Notes under the pieces: generated by a model
Told to the model about the DNA's origin: nothing
The model's input: the letters and a program-made list of their open reading frames with translations, nothing else
Databases searched by the model: none
DNA from: Pseudoflavonifractor intestinihominis
GTDB lineage: Bacteria; Bacillota; Clostridia; Oscillospirales; Oscillospiraceae
Direction: 5' to 3'
Length of the DNA: 64,000 nt
Assembly (NCBI RefSeq): GCF_040096055.1
Contig: NZ_JBBMFK010000003.1
Location: forward strand, 1-64,000
In this document: positions 47,842 through 56,449 of the stretch, piece by piece
Layout of the letters: each line of letters opens with the position of its first letter
Position numbering within the stretch: position 1 is the stretch's first letter
Made by a program: the position numbers and the translations under genes

Positions 47842-49050
47842 TCACTTCACCTCCTGGCCGCGCTTGGCCTTGATCTTCTTGATCTCGATGCTCTCCACAA
47901 AGGCCTGCACCCGGGTGCGCAGCTGACCGCTGGTGCGGGACATGTAGGGCCGGTCGATGGACAGGGTGGGGATATTGTACTCGTTGTGCATGATGTGGCT
48001 GGCCAGGGCCCGCTCGTAGGACCAGTAGGTGCAGAACTTGATCTGCTCGTAGATGATGCCGTCGGCGTGGAAGTCCTTGGCCAGCTGGGCGGCGAAGTCC
48101 AGCCGCTTCTGCACCTTGTGCTGGGCCGAGTGGCGCACGCACAGGGTGGTCTGGAGGTAGTTGCGGCACACCTGGGTGAGGGCGTCCTCGTCGTCGGTGA
48201 GGACGATCTCCTGGCGGCCGGGGAAGCTGCCGTAGCAGAACCGGTCGGCCACCACCAGCGCGCCGCTGTCCTCGATCAGGCTGATGAGCTCCGGGTCGTC
48301 GATCTCGGAGCCCACCACCACCACCTTGGCCCGGAAGTGCTTCTTCGGGTCAGGCTCTCTGGTCTTCAGCTCCTCCAGGGTCTCACGCAGTTTGTCCACC
48401 ACCAGGTCCTTGGGGCAGACGTAGGTGGCCAGGGTCAGGATGTGGAATTCGTAGCCGGTGATGGTGGGGTTGTCCAGCTTGCGGTAGTTGCCGATCTCGG
48501 TGATGAGGCGGCAGATCTCGTTGTGCCGGTCCACCGCGTCCCGGATGGCCTGGTCCGAGGTGTCGATGCCGTAGTTCTCCCGGAGGGGCTTGAGGATCTT
48601 TCGGGACAGCTGCTCCCGCAGGTGCTCCACGCAGTCCTCGTTGTCCGAGCAGGGGGAGTCCAGGTTGCACCAGAAGAAGCCCTTCTTGTCTGGGTCGCTG
48701 ACCCCCAGCAGCTCCATGTTCTCCATGCTCCGGTTCATGCACTCGCACACGTCCACGCCCGCCATGGCGTCCAGGAACTTGTAGCCGCCCTCCAGTCCAC
48801 GCTCCAGCAGGGCCCGGGCGTACTCGCAGGTGGCGTTGGACATGTAGTAGGTGGCCACCTCCATGGAACCGGTGCGGGGCGCCCGCAGCCGCACCGAGAA
48901 ACAGCCCTCCAGGTTGAGCAGCACCTCGGGCATATGGTAGCAGGTATACCCCAGGGCCAGGCGGCCGTCCGCCTTGGCCTGGCGCACCAGCTCATTGTTG
49001 GCGTCGTCCAGCAGCTTTTCAAAGTAGTAGAGATGTTTTAAGTCCCGCAT
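47842..49050 (-). CDS. 2-hydroxyacyl-CoA dehydratase subunit (smaller)
   Basis: The 402-residue partner of the same family has conserved Cys in GYTCYHMPEVLL, ANATCEY-like and WCNLDSPCSDNEDC, and in IIYEQIKFCTYWSYE. It lies 27 bases after the CooC-like gene and one base before the larger subunit. Two different subunits plus an activator form the complete catalytic set. Confidence 0.88.
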   Translation of the reverse strand: MRDLKHLYYFEKLLDDANNELVRQAKADGRLALGYTCYHMPEVLLNLEGCFSVRLRAPRTGSMEVATYYMSNATCEYARALLERGLEGGYKFLDAMAGVDVCECMNRSMENMELLGVSDPDKKGFFWCNLDSPCSDNEDCVEHLREQLSRKILKPLRENYGIDTSDQAIRDAVDRHNEICRLITEIGNYRKLDNPTITGYEFHILTLATYVCPKDLVVDKLRETLEELKTREPDPKKHFRAKVVVVGSEIDDPELISLIEDSGALVVADRFCYGSFPGRQEIVLTDDEDALTQVCRNYLQTTLCVRHSAQHKVQKRLDFAAQLAKDFHADGIIYEQIKFCTYWSYERALASHIMHNEYNIPTLSIDRPYMSRTSGQLRTRVQAFVESIEIKKIKAKRGQEVK

Positions 49051-49077
49051 ATCGCACCTTCCTTCCGTCCGGCGGCG

Positions 49078-49839
49078 TCAGGCGATGCCCAGGGCCTTCA
49101 GCGCCCGCTGCACGCCCAGCACCAGGTTGGAGTCGTCCGGCAGCTCCATCACGCTTCTCCCCTGCACGTCGCACAGGGCCAGGTTCTTGTCGTCGGGAAT
49201 CTCGGAGAGCACCGGGATACCGCCCGTATCGATGTAGCGGGCCACCTGGGGGTCGTTGAGCCGGTTGATGATGACGCCGATGGCCTTGTACATCACCAGC
49301 TCGTCGGCCACCTTCTTGATGGTCTGGATCACCTGGGTGCCCTTCTTGCTGGGGTCGGTCACCAGGATCAGGTGGGTCACCCGCTCCATCACCCGGCGGT
49401 TGACCTGCTCGATGCCCGCCTCGCCGTCGATGACCACGTAGTCGAACTCGTCGGACACCATGCTGATGACCGCCTTCAGGTAGGAGTTGATGCTGCAGTA
49501 GCATCCGGCCGCCTCGGGCCGTCCCACCGCCAGGAAGGCGAAGCCGTCCTGCTCCACCATGGCGTCGAAAATGCGGAACTTGGACTCCCCCAGCAGCTCG
49601 ATGGCGGTCTTTTTGCTCTTGTCCTCCTCGCCGGAGGCGGTGATGGCCTTGCGGATGTCGTCGATGGTCTCCTTGACCTGCACGGCCAGCGCCGTGGCCA
49701 GGCCCACCGCCGGGTCGGCGTCAATGGCCAGGATCCGGGCCTCCGGATGGTCCCGCACCAGCTGCCGCACGATGGCGGCCGAAATGGAGGTCTTTCCCAC
49801 CCCTCCCTTTCCGGCCACGGTGATGACTGCGTTGCCCAT
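49078..49839 (-). CDS. CooC/MinD-type P-loop ATPase
   Basis: The deviant Walker A motif GKGGVGKTS is at residues 8-16, with DADPAVGLA and VVIDGEAGIEQVNRR downstream, as in CooC, the nickel-insertion ATPase of CO dehydrogenase. The pairing with an ACS-like protein in one operon supports a role in maturing a metal cluster. Start MGNAVITV at 49839 after AAGGAGGAG. It is the first gene of the operon. Confidence 0.88.
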   Translation of the reverse strand: MGNAVITVAGKGGVGKTSISAAIVRQLVRDHPEARILAIDADPAVGLATALAVQVKETIDDIRKAITASGEEDKSKKTAIELLGESKFRIFDAMVEQDGFAFLAVGRPEAAGCYCSINSYLKAVISMVSDEFDYVVIDGEAGIEQVNRRVMERVTHLILVTDPSKKGTQVIQTIKKVADELVMYKAIGVIINRLNDPQVARYIDTGGIPVLSEIPDDKNLALCDVQGRSVMELPDDSNLVLGVQRALKALGIA

Positions 49840-49880
49840 GTTTTGCTCCTCCTTTGTCTCTGTGTTGCACACGTCTAATC

Positions 49881-49924
49881 TGTCAGTCTCTCTGACATTT
49901 ATAGGTATGAAAAAAGGGCGTCAA
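49881..49924 (-). promoter_or_regulatory. Promoter and palindromic operator of the dehydratase operon
   Basis: TGTCAG-TCTCT-CTGACA (49881-49897) is a perfect 6-5-6 dyad. On the minus strand it follows TATAAA (49898-49903), with TTGACG (49919-49924) 15 bases earlier. The dyad would cover the transcription start and is a probable site for the adjacent TetR regulator. Confidence 0.6.
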
Positions 49925-49958
49925 TCTTTCCTCCCAAAAGCCCGCCTGATTTTTTTCG

Positions 49959-50597
49959 TTACGTCAGAAAATCACCCCGGAACGCGGCGGTGAACACGTC
50001 GCACAGCTGGTCCATCCGCACCCGGGCCTCCTCCCGGCTCAGCTGGTTCCTGCTCCAGCTCATCTTCTGCATCACGCCCAGAATGGAGTCGTAGGCGTTG
50101 TAGTACAGGTTCTTCACATCCACCCTGGGGGACACGCTGCCGTCGGCCAGCCCCTGGCGGATGGCCCGCACCAGCGGGCTGTCCGACCGCTCGAACTGCT
50201 CCGGCGGCCAGTGCACATCGTCCCGCTCCCGGCCCGCCCGGCTGAGGATGACCTCCGCGTCGGCGCAGAAGCGGATCTGGTCGGGGTACTCCAGGTACAT
50301 GTGGGAGTAGAACCGCAGCATCCGGTGGATCTGCTCCAGCCCGGTCATGCCCGGACGGCACATCTCCCGGCCCCGCCGGTCGGCCTCACGGGTCATGTTG
50401 TCGTAGTAGAGATAGACCGCCGCCTGGATCAGGTCCACCTTGGTCTTGTAGTAGCGGTAAATGGACCGCTCCGTCAGGCCGCAGGCCCGGGAGATGTCCG
50501 CCACCGTGGTGTTCCCTGCTCCCTGGCGGGTAAAGACCTCCAGAGCCGTCTCCACCACCAGCCGCTTGTTCTGTTCCCGGATCTCTTCCAGCGACAT
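49959..50597 (-). CDS. TetR/AcrR family transcriptional regulator
   Basis: The 212-residue protein has an N-terminal helix-turn-helix (ALEVFTRQGAGNTTVADISRACGLTERSIYRYYKTKVDLI) and an all-helical ligand domain. It is encoded directly ahead of and in the same direction as the CooC/dehydratase operon. It probably represses that operon until a CoA-ester or aromatic/acid ligand is bound; the ligand is unknown. Confidence 0.92.
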   Translation of the reverse strand: MSLEEIREQNKRLVVETALEVFTRQGAGNTTVADISRACGLTERSIYRYYKTKVDLIQAAVYLYYDNMTREADRRGREMCRPGMTGLEQIHRMLRFYSHMYLEYPDQIRFCADAEVILSRAGRERDDVHWPPEQFERSDSPLVRAIRQGLADGSVSPRVDVKNLYYNAYDSILGVMQKMSWSRNQLSREEARVRMDQLCDVFTAAFRGDFLT

Positions 50598-50664
50598 ACC
50601 GCACTCCTTCCCATTTCGTAGTATTGCTCTGGATTCATTGAAACACAGTTTTGGGGGAAACGCA

Positions 50665-50805
50665 ATGCTTTGGAAGGAGGTTGTTAAATTTTTGGCATTT
50701 TACCCTGTTTCGGTCGCCGTATTTTATGTACTTTTTCTCTTTCTCCCCTGGATTTCTCCGCTTATTTTATACAATTTGACATTTGTCCCATTGATTTTTT
50801 CCTGA
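50665..50805 (+). CDS. Possible small membrane peptide, 46 aa
   Basis: An AT-rich frame starts at ATG after GGGGGA and encodes MLWKEVVKFLAFYPVSVAVF and a second hydrophobic run. It stands alone between the TetR gene and hprK. It could equally be leader sequence; no relatives are recognised. Confidence 0.25.
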   Translation: MLWKEVVKFLAFYPVSVAVFYVLFLFLPWISPLILYNLTFVPLIFS

Positions 50806-50828
50806 ATCATCCAGCCATGGCAGAAAAA

Positions 50829-50864
50829 CAGCGGGCTGCGGAATCTCTGTTCCGCAGCCCGCTG
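50829..50864 (-). terminator. Terminator of hprK
   Basis: A 15-bp perfect stem (CAGCGGGCTGCGGAA and complement) with a 6-base loop; TTTTTCTG follows on the minus strand. Confidence 0.85.
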
Positions 50865-50886
50865 CCAATGGCGCTCTATCCAGTTT

Positions 50887-51840
50887 TCAGCCCTTGAGCT
50901 GCTGGCTCATGGCCTGGTCAAAGTGCTCGTTGATCTGTTTGGTGAACTCCAGGGCGGCGTTATAGCCCATCTTCTTGTGGCGGTTGTTCATGGCCGCCAC
51001 CTCGATGATAATGGCCAGATTCCGGCCCGGTTTCACCGGCACGGTGAGGGCGGGGATCTGCACGTCCAGGATGGTGGTGTACAGGTTCTCCAGGCCCAGG
51101 CGGTCGTACATGGCGCCGTCCTTCCACTGCTCCAGGTTGACCACCAGGTCGATGTCCGACTCCTCCTTGATGGCGGACATGCCGAACAGGCGGCGCACGT
51201 CGATGACGCCGATACCCCGCAGCTCGATGTAGTGGCGGATGAGCTCGGGGGCGGTGCCCACCAGGCGCTTGGTACCCGCCCGCTTGATCTCCACCGCGTC
51301 GTCGGCGATCAGGCGGTGGCCCCGCTTGACCAGCTCAATGGCGGTCTCGCTCTTGCCCACGCCGGACTCGCCCAGCAGCAGAACGCCCTCGCCGTAGATC
51401 TCCACCAGCACGCCGTGGCGGGTGATGCGGGGGGAGAGCTCGGTGCGCAGGTAGGCGATCAGCGCGCTCATGAAGGTGGACGTGGTCTCCTGGGTGCGGA
51501 GGATGGTGCGGTCGTACTTCTCCGCCATCTCCATGCACTCGGGGAAGGGCTCCATGCCCCGGGAGATGATGAGGCAGGGGATGTCCCGGGCCAGAAGATT
51601 GTCAAAGCACTCCCGGCGGGCCTCGGGGGTCACGCCGGTGAGGTAGGTGGTCTCCACGCGGCCGATCATCTGGATGCGCTTGGGGTCAAAATAGTCAAAA
51701 AATCCGATGAGCTGGAGGCCGGGACGGTTCACGTCCTCGGTGCGGATGGCCCGGGTCTCGTAGTCCTTGCCGCCCCGGATGACCTCCAGATTGAATTCAC
51801 TGATAAGCTTCCCCAGCGGGACGCTGTATAAACTCTCCAC
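50887..51840 (-). CDS. hprK: HPr kinase/phosphorylase
   Basis: The 317-residue protein has an N-terminal domain and a C-terminal kinase with Walker A GESGVGKSE (near 161), the HprK signature (LRGIGVIDVRRLFG) and a basic end. It phosphorylates HPr on Ser46 and controls carbon catabolite repression. GTG start at 51840 after GGGGAGG. It is preceded by an unusually long structured leader. Confidence 0.95.
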   Translation of the reverse strand: MESLYSVPLGKLISEFNLEVIRGGKDYETRAIRTEDVNRPGLQLIGFFDYFDPKRIQMIGRVETTYLTGVTPEARRECFDNLLARDIPCLIISRGMEPFPECMEMAEKYDRTILRTQETTSTFMSALIAYLRTELSPRITRHGVLVEIYGEGVLLLGESGVGKSETAIELVKRGHRLIADDAVEIKRAGTKRLVGTAPELIRHYIELRGIGVIDVRRLFGMSAIKEESDIDLVVNLEQWKDGAMYDRLGLENLYTTILDVQIPALTVPVKPGRNLAIIIEVAAMNNRHKKMGYNAALEFTKQINEHFDQAMSQQLKG

Positions 51841-52057
51841 TGAGCGTACCTCCCCGTTTTTGTTTTAGGCGCAAGATTGGAGGAAAATCTCAACAATCAT
51901 TACGCCCTCTCTCAGGGCGCGTATGCGCTCCGAGAGAAATACGTACTGCAACAATGGCTGAATCCTCAAACGGTTCACACGAGCCGTTTGAAAAGAATTG
52001 TGCGGCTGCGCCGCACGAATAAACCGCAGAGCAGTTTATTCATCAGACATTAGTATA
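51841..52057 (-). ncRNA. Structured 5' leader of hprK, candidate regulatory RNA
   Basis: From the predicted start near 52045 to the hprK GTG are about 205 non-coding bases. Successive hairpins are AATAAAC/GTTTATT, GTGCGGC-TGC-GCCGCAC, AAACGG/CCGTTT and a longer CTCTC..GAGAG with inner GGCGCGTATGCGC-type pairing. No peptide-coding frame with a ribosome site was seen. It does not match a riboswitch class I can name. Confidence 0.5.
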
Positions 52058-52080
52058 CACACTTACCCTCTGTTTGACAA
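52052..52080 (-). promoter_or_regulatory. hprK promoter
   Basis: On the minus strand TTGTCA (52075-52080) and TATACT (52052-52057) with exactly 17 bases between them. Confidence 0.75.
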
Positions 52081-52193
52081 TGCCCTTCTTCCAGAAACTT
52101 GTGCATTTTACCCTTTCTCTCTCCCCCAATACCTTCCAGAATTGTGCGTGTCCAACACTGTCCCACCGATTTGCCCTCCCCCACGGCAGGAAA

Positions 52194-52220
52194 AGAGCCG
52201 CGGAACATTTCCGCGGCTCT
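52194..52220 (-). terminator. Terminator of the MATE operon
   Basis: AGAGCCGCGGAA and its complement pair across CAT; TTTTCC follows on the minus strand. Confidence 0.8.
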
Positions 52221-52238
52221 CAGGTGTCTCTCGGTTTT

Positions 52239-53606
52239 TTACTGGTCCAGGGGCTTGATCAGCTTCTGGTAGGTGCGCGCCAGGAAGACGGTGCTCAGGG
52301 CCAGGGAGGCCAGTTCGGCGATGGGGAAGGAATACCACACCAGGTTCACATCCCCCAGCTTGGCCAGCAGCCAGGCGGCGGGCAGCAGCACCACCAGCTG
52401 GCGGACGATGGACACGATCATGCTCTGGATGCCCTCGCCCAGGGCCTGCAGCATGGCGGAGATCACCACGCAGTAGCCGGCAAAGACAAAGCTCAGGCTG
52501 ATGATCCGCAGGGCGGGCACACCGATGGACAGCATGTTCTCGTCGGCCTGGAACAGGAGGAAGATCTTGTCCGGGATGGTCTGCATGACCAGCAGGCCGA
52601 TGAGCATGATGATCACCGCGTACAGCACACCCAGCTTCACCGTCTTGAGCAGCCGGTCCTTCTTGCGGGCGCCGTAGTTATAGGCGATGATGGGCACCAT
52701 GCCGTTGTTCAGGCCGAACACGGGCATGAACACAAAGCTCTGCACCTTGAAGTACACGCCCAGCACGGCGGTGGCCGTCTTGGTGAAGGTGAGGAGGATC
52801 TGGTTCATGCCGAACACCATCAGGGAGCCGATGGCGTTCATGATGATGGAGGGGGCGCCCACGATGTAGATGCGGCGGATGATCCAGCCGTCAACGCGGA
52901 AGCCCTTCAGGGACAGCTTGATGTCGTGGTTGCGGAAGTGGTTGAACAGGATGGCCATCACAGCGGCCACCACCTGGCCCATGACCGTGGCCACCGCCGC
53001 GCCGGCCACCTCCAGCCGGGGGAAGGGGCCGATGCCGAAGATGAGCAGGGGATCGAAGATGATGTTGAACACCGCGCCCACGCCCTGGGTGAACATGGTA
53101 TACATGGTCCGGCCGGTGGACTGGAGCAGCCGCTCGAACATGACCTCCATAAAGATGCCGCAGGAGAAAAAGCTGCAGATCTGCATGTACTGGGTGCCGT
53201 ACTCCACGATGACGGGCTCGTTGGCGACCTGGACCATGTAGAAGGACCGGGCCAGCAGGGTGCCCGCCACCATGAACACCACGCAGGTGATGGCGGCCAG
53301 CAGCACACCGTGCTCGGCGGTGCGGTTGGCCCGCTCATAGTCCTGCTCGCCCAGGCTCTTGGACAGCAGCGCGTTGACGCCCACGCCGGTGCCCACTGCC
53401 AGGGCGATCATGATGTTCTGGATGGGAAAGGCCAGGGACACCGCGTTGAGGGCGTCCTCGCTGAGTTGTGAGACGAATACGCTGTCCACCACGTTGTAGA
53501 GCGCCTGCACCAGCATGGCCAGCATCATAGGCACCGACATGGTGATCAGCAGCCGGTTGACGGGCATGACGCCCATCTTGTTCTCCTGGGGTACACTGTT
53601 TGACAT
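52239..53606 (-). CDS. MATE family efflux transporter
   Basis: The 455-residue protein has twelve hydrophobic segments in two similar halves. MATE pumps export drugs or metabolites in exchange for Na+ or H+. Start MSNSVPQENKMG at 53606 overlaps the stop of the kinase-like gene by one base, so the two are co-translated. The longer upstream reading is in the frame of the neighbouring gene's end and is rejected. Substrate unknown. Confidence 0.9.
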   Translation of the reverse strand: MSNSVPQENKMGVMPVNRLLITMSVPMMLAMLVQALYNVVDSVFVSQLSEDALNAVSLAFPIQNIMIALAVGTGVGVNALLSKSLGEQDYERANRTAEHGVLLAAITCVVFMVAGTLLARSFYMVQVANEPVIVEYGTQYMQICSFFSCGIFMEVMFERLLQSTGRTMYTMFTQGVGAVFNIIFDPLLIFGIGPFPRLEVAGAAVATVMGQVVAAVMAILFNHFRNHDIKLSLKGFRVDGWIIRRIYIVGAPSIIMNAIGSLMVFGMNQILLTFTKTATAVLGVYFKVQSFVFMPVFGLNNGMVPIIAYNYGARKKDRLLKTVKLGVLYAVIIMLIGLLVMQTIPDKIFLLFQADENMLSIGVPALRIISLSFVFAGYCVVISAMLQALGEGIQSMIVSIVRQLVVLLPAAWLLAKLGDVNLVWYSFPIAELASLALSTVFLARTYQKLIKPLDQ

Positions 53607-54199
53607 TACTTGCCCTGTCCCTCCTTGGCCAGCGCCGCCGTGCGGATCAGCTCCACGGCGGTGTCCAGGCCCAGGGCGGAGTTGATGCAAAGATCATAGC
53701 TCTTCCGGTCGCCCCAGCGGACGCTGGTGAAATAGTTGTAGTAGGAGGCACGCTGCTTGTCCTTGCGGGCCACAAACGCCTCCATGTTGGCCTCCTTGTC
53801 GCCGTACTCCTCCACGGCCCGCTGAATGCGCTCCTCCATGGGCGCATAGATGAACACCCGCAGCAGGTCCTTGTACTCCCGCAGGATGTAGTCGGCGCAG
53901 CGGCCCACGATGACGCAGCCGCCCTTGGACGCCAGGTCCTTGATGACGCCGGACTGGGCGATGAACACCTGGTCCTGGGTGGACAGGGACTGGGCGGAGA
54001 AGTAGAGATCGTAAATAAAGCTGTTGGTGGGACGGCGCTCGGCGTCGCGGACAAAGTTCTCGGCAAAGCCGGTCTTCTTCACCACGCCCTGGATGACCTC
54101 CTTGTCGTAGAAGGGGATGTCCAGCGCCTCGGACAGCCGCTTGGCCACGAGGCGTCCGCCGGAACCGTATTCACGGCCGATGGTAATCACAGTTTTCAT
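53606..54199 (-). CDS. Cytidylate kinase-like family protein
   Basis: The 197-residue protein starts MKTVITIGREYGSGGRLVAKRLSE, the P-loop variant of the cytidylate-kinase-like family found next to transporters in Firmicutes, and has VIVGRCADYIL downstream. It is clearly not the housekeeping Cmk. A nucleotide-binding or regulatory role linked to the MATE pump is inferred from the operon. ATG follows GGAGGTG. Confidence 0.88.
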   Translation of the reverse strand: MKTVITIGREYGSGGRLVAKRLSEALDIPFYDKEVIQGVVKKTGFAENFVRDAERRPTNSFIYDLYFSAQSLSTQDQVFIAQSGVIKDLASKGGCVIVGRCADYILREYKDLLRVFIYAPMEERIQRAVEEYGDKEANMEAFVARKDKQRASYYNYFTSVRWGDRKSYDLCINSALGLDTAVELIRTAALAKEGQGK

Positions 54200-54283
54200 T
54201 CCACACACCTCCAAAATTTCGCGAAACCCCGTTTGCAGATGAAAAAAACCGCCCGGGACGGCGGCGCTTCTGGTTACATTGCT

Positions 54284-54312
54284 ATTATATCGAAGCATCT
54301 CCCTATCGTCAA
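54284..54312 (-). promoter_or_regulatory. Promoter of the kinase-like / MATE operon
   Basis: On the minus strand TTGACG (54307-54312) and TATAAT (54284-54289) are 17 bases apart. Confidence 0.75.
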
Positions 54313-54381
54313 TCGTTGCGCCGCGCTTTTGTGGAAAAAGCTGTGTTTTCCGGCGCAGCCCCCAGCCGCTTCTGTTTCTCC

Positions 54382-54410
54382 TTGACAGCGCCCCTCCCCT
54401 GTTTTACCAT
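54382..54410 (+). promoter_or_regulatory. Promoter of the beta-hydroxyacid dehydrogenase gene
   Basis: TTGACA (54382-54387) and TACCAT (54405-54410) with a 17-base spacer, divergent from the promoter at 54284. Confidence 0.65.
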
Positions 54411-54444
54411 AAAGATATCAGAGCTGCGAAAGGAGCGGATCGAG

Positions 54445-55308
54445 ATGAAGAAAATCGCGTTTATCGGCGTGGGAATTATGGGCAAGTCCATGGTGCGCAA
54501 CCTGATGAAGGCCGGCTATTCCCTCATCATATACAGCCGCACCAAGTCCAAGTGCGAGGACGTCATCGCCGAGGGCGCCGTCTGGGCGGATACGGTGGCC
54601 CAGTGCGTCAAGGACGCGGAGGCTGTGTTCTCCATCGTGGGCTTCCCCAAGGACGTGGAGGAGGTCTACTTCGGCGACGGCGGCGTCATCGCCAACGTCC
54701 GGCCCGGCGCCCTTATCGTGGATATGACCACCAGCTCCCCCGCCCTGGCCGTGCGCATCTGGGAGGCGGGCAAGGCCAAGGGCCTGCGGCCCCTGGACGC
54801 CCCGGTCACCGGCGGCGACACCGGCGCAAAGGCGGGCACCCTGTCCATCCTGGTGGGCGGCGACAAGGACGACTTTGACGCCTGCCTCCCCTTCTTCCAG
54901 GCCATGGGCAAGATCATCGTCCACATGGGCGCCGCCGGCGCGGGCCAGCACGCCAAGCTGGCCAACCAGATCGCCATCGCCGGCGCCCTGTCCGGCGTGT
55001 GCGAGGCCCTGACCTACGCCAGGGCCAACGGCCTGGATCTGGACGAGCTGCTCTCCGCTATCTCCGCCGGAGCGGCCGGATCCTTCCAGATGCAGAGCCT
55101 GGGGCCCAAGATGGCGGTGGGCGACTTTGCCCCCGGCTTCATCATGAAGCACTTCATCAAGGACATGGTGCTCTCCGAAGAGGGGGCCCAGGCGGTGGGT
55201 CTCAAGCTGCCCGTGCTGGAGCAGGTGCTCTCCGAGTGCCGCAGCCTGGACGACGCCGGGCTGGGCAGCCTGGGCACCCAGGGGCTTATCCGCTACTACG
55301 AGAAATAA
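54445..55308 (+). CDS. Beta-hydroxyacid dehydrogenase (3-hydroxyisobutyrate / tartronate semialdehyde reductase family)
   Basis: The 287-residue protein has the Rossmann motif FIGVGIMGKSM, the substrate motif LDAPVTGGDTGAKAGTL and the catalytic Lys in HAKLANQ. The family oxidises 3-hydroxyacids or reduces the matching semialdehydes with NAD(P)H. ATG at 54445 follows AAAGGAG; upstream frame sequence lies within promoter DNA. It is a single gene with its own promoter and terminator. The exact substrate is not decided by sequence. Confidence 0.88.
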   Translation: MKKIAFIGVGIMGKSMVRNLMKAGYSLIIYSRTKSKCEDVIAEGAVWADTVAQCVKDAEAVFSIVGFPKDVEEVYFGDGGVIANVRPGALIVDMTTSSPALAVRIWEAGKAKGLRPLDAPVTGGDTGAKAGTLSILVGGDKDDFDACLPFFQAMGKIIVHMGAAGAGQHAKLANQIAIAGALSGVCEALTYARANGLDLDELLSAISAGAAGSFQMQSLGPKMAVGDFAPGFIMKHFIKDMVLSEEGAQAVGLKLPVLEQVLSECRSLDDAGLGSLGTQGLIRYYEK

Positions 55309-55321
55309 GCTCTTTCGCAGA

Positions 55322-55358
55322 AGAGGGCGGGTGCGCTGCGCGCACCCGCCCTCTTTTT
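55322..55358. terminator. Bidirectional terminator
   Basis: AGAGGGCGGGTGCG and its complement form a 14-bp stem followed by TTTTT, between two convergent genes. Confidence 0.85.
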
Positions 55359-55362
55359 ATCC

Positions 55363-56319
55363 TTACCACTCCCCTGCCGGAGCGTCCAGCAGCGGCAGGG
55401 TGCGGAACACCTCGTCCACCGCCGACTCGAACTCCCCGGTGTCCGCCGCCTTGCGGATGCGCCGCTCCAGCTTCTGGCTGTCCCCGAAGAGGTGGATCAG
55501 GTAGGACCACACCTCCTTCATCCGCAGCATGGCGTTCCGCCGGCTGCCGAAGGCCGCGGCGTAGCTCTCGTACAGCTCGCTGTGGAAGGCCCGCAAAGTC
55601 TCCAGCCCGGCGGGCCTCTCCCCCTTCAGCCGCCCCGCCAGGGACGGGTCGGCCACCAGACCCCGGCCCATCATCACCGACTCCACCCCCGGCCAGCGCG
55701 CCGATATCTTCGCCCAGTCCGCCGGGGTCACCACGTCCCCGTTGTAGCACAGGGGCGCACGGCTCAGCCGCACGGCCAGGTCAAAGTATTCCGGCCGCAC
55801 CGGTTTCTTGTAGAAGTCGCTGCGGATGCGGGGGTGAACCGTCAGCTCGGCCACCGGGTAGCGGTTGTACAGCTCCAGCAGGGGGCCGAGCTCCTCCGGG
55901 TCGCTCATACCCAGCCGGGTCTTGATGGAGATGGCCACCGGTGGGGCAGCAAAGATGCCGTCCAGCAGCCGCTCCAGCTCCTCCCGCCGGGCCAGCAGAC
56001 CGGAGCCCTTGCCCTTGGCCGTCACCGTCCCCGAGGGACAGCCCAGGTTCAGGTTCACCTCCTGGTAGCCCATGGCCGCCAGCTCCCCCGCCGCCCAGAG
56101 GAAGTCCTCCGGCTGCCTTGTCAGCAGCTGGGGCACGGCGTGGACGCCCTCGTTGTGCTCGGGAAGGATGTCGTCCAGCTCCCGGCGGGTGAAGTTGTGG
56201 TCCTGCCGGGGGGAGAGAAAGGGCATGTAGTACCGGTCCACGCCGGGGAAAAACCGGCTGTGGCAGTTGCGGAAGATATATCCTGTAATGCCCTCCATGG
56301 GGGCGAAATAACATCTCAT
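55363..56319 (-). CDS. tRNA-dihydrouridine synthase
   Basis: The 318-residue FMN TIM barrel has the Dus motifs FAPMEGITG, LNLGCPSGTVTAKGKGSGLL (with the catalytic Cys), HPRIRSDFYKKP and MMGRGLVADPSL. The enzyme reduces uridine in the tRNA D-loop. The start at 56319 (MRCYFAPMEG) is preferred to a GTG three codons earlier because of ribosome-site spacing. Confidence 0.92.
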   Translation of the reverse strand: MRCYFAPMEGITGYIFRNCHSRFFPGVDRYYMPFLSPRQDHNFTRRELDDILPEHNEGVHAVPQLLTRQPEDFLWAAGELAAMGYQEVNLNLGCPSGTVTAKGKGSGLLARREELERLLDGIFAAPPVAISIKTRLGMSDPEELGPLLELYNRYPVAELTVHPRIRSDFYKKPVRPEYFDLAVRLSRAPLCYNGDVVTPADWAKISARWPGVESVMMGRGLVADPSLAGRLKGERPAGLETLRAFHSELYESYAAAFGSRRNAMLRMKEVWSYLIHLFGDSQKLERRIRKAADTGEFESAVDEVFRTLPLLDAPAGEW

Positions 56320-56408
56320 ACGGTTCACCTGTCTGCTGAAAATCTTCTGTCACGCAGGCAACATTATAGCGGGATTTCCCCCGCCCGTCCACCCCACCGG
56401 GCAAAAAC

Positions 56409-56442
56409 GGAGGCCGGAGCGTCATATTGCGCTCCGGCCTCC
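56409..56442 (-). terminator. Terminator of the DUF3343/TusA/YedE operon
   Basis: GGAGGCCGGAGCG and its complement form a 13-bp stem; GTTTTTGC follows on the minus strand. Confidence 0.85.
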
Positions 56443-56449
56443 GCCGCTT

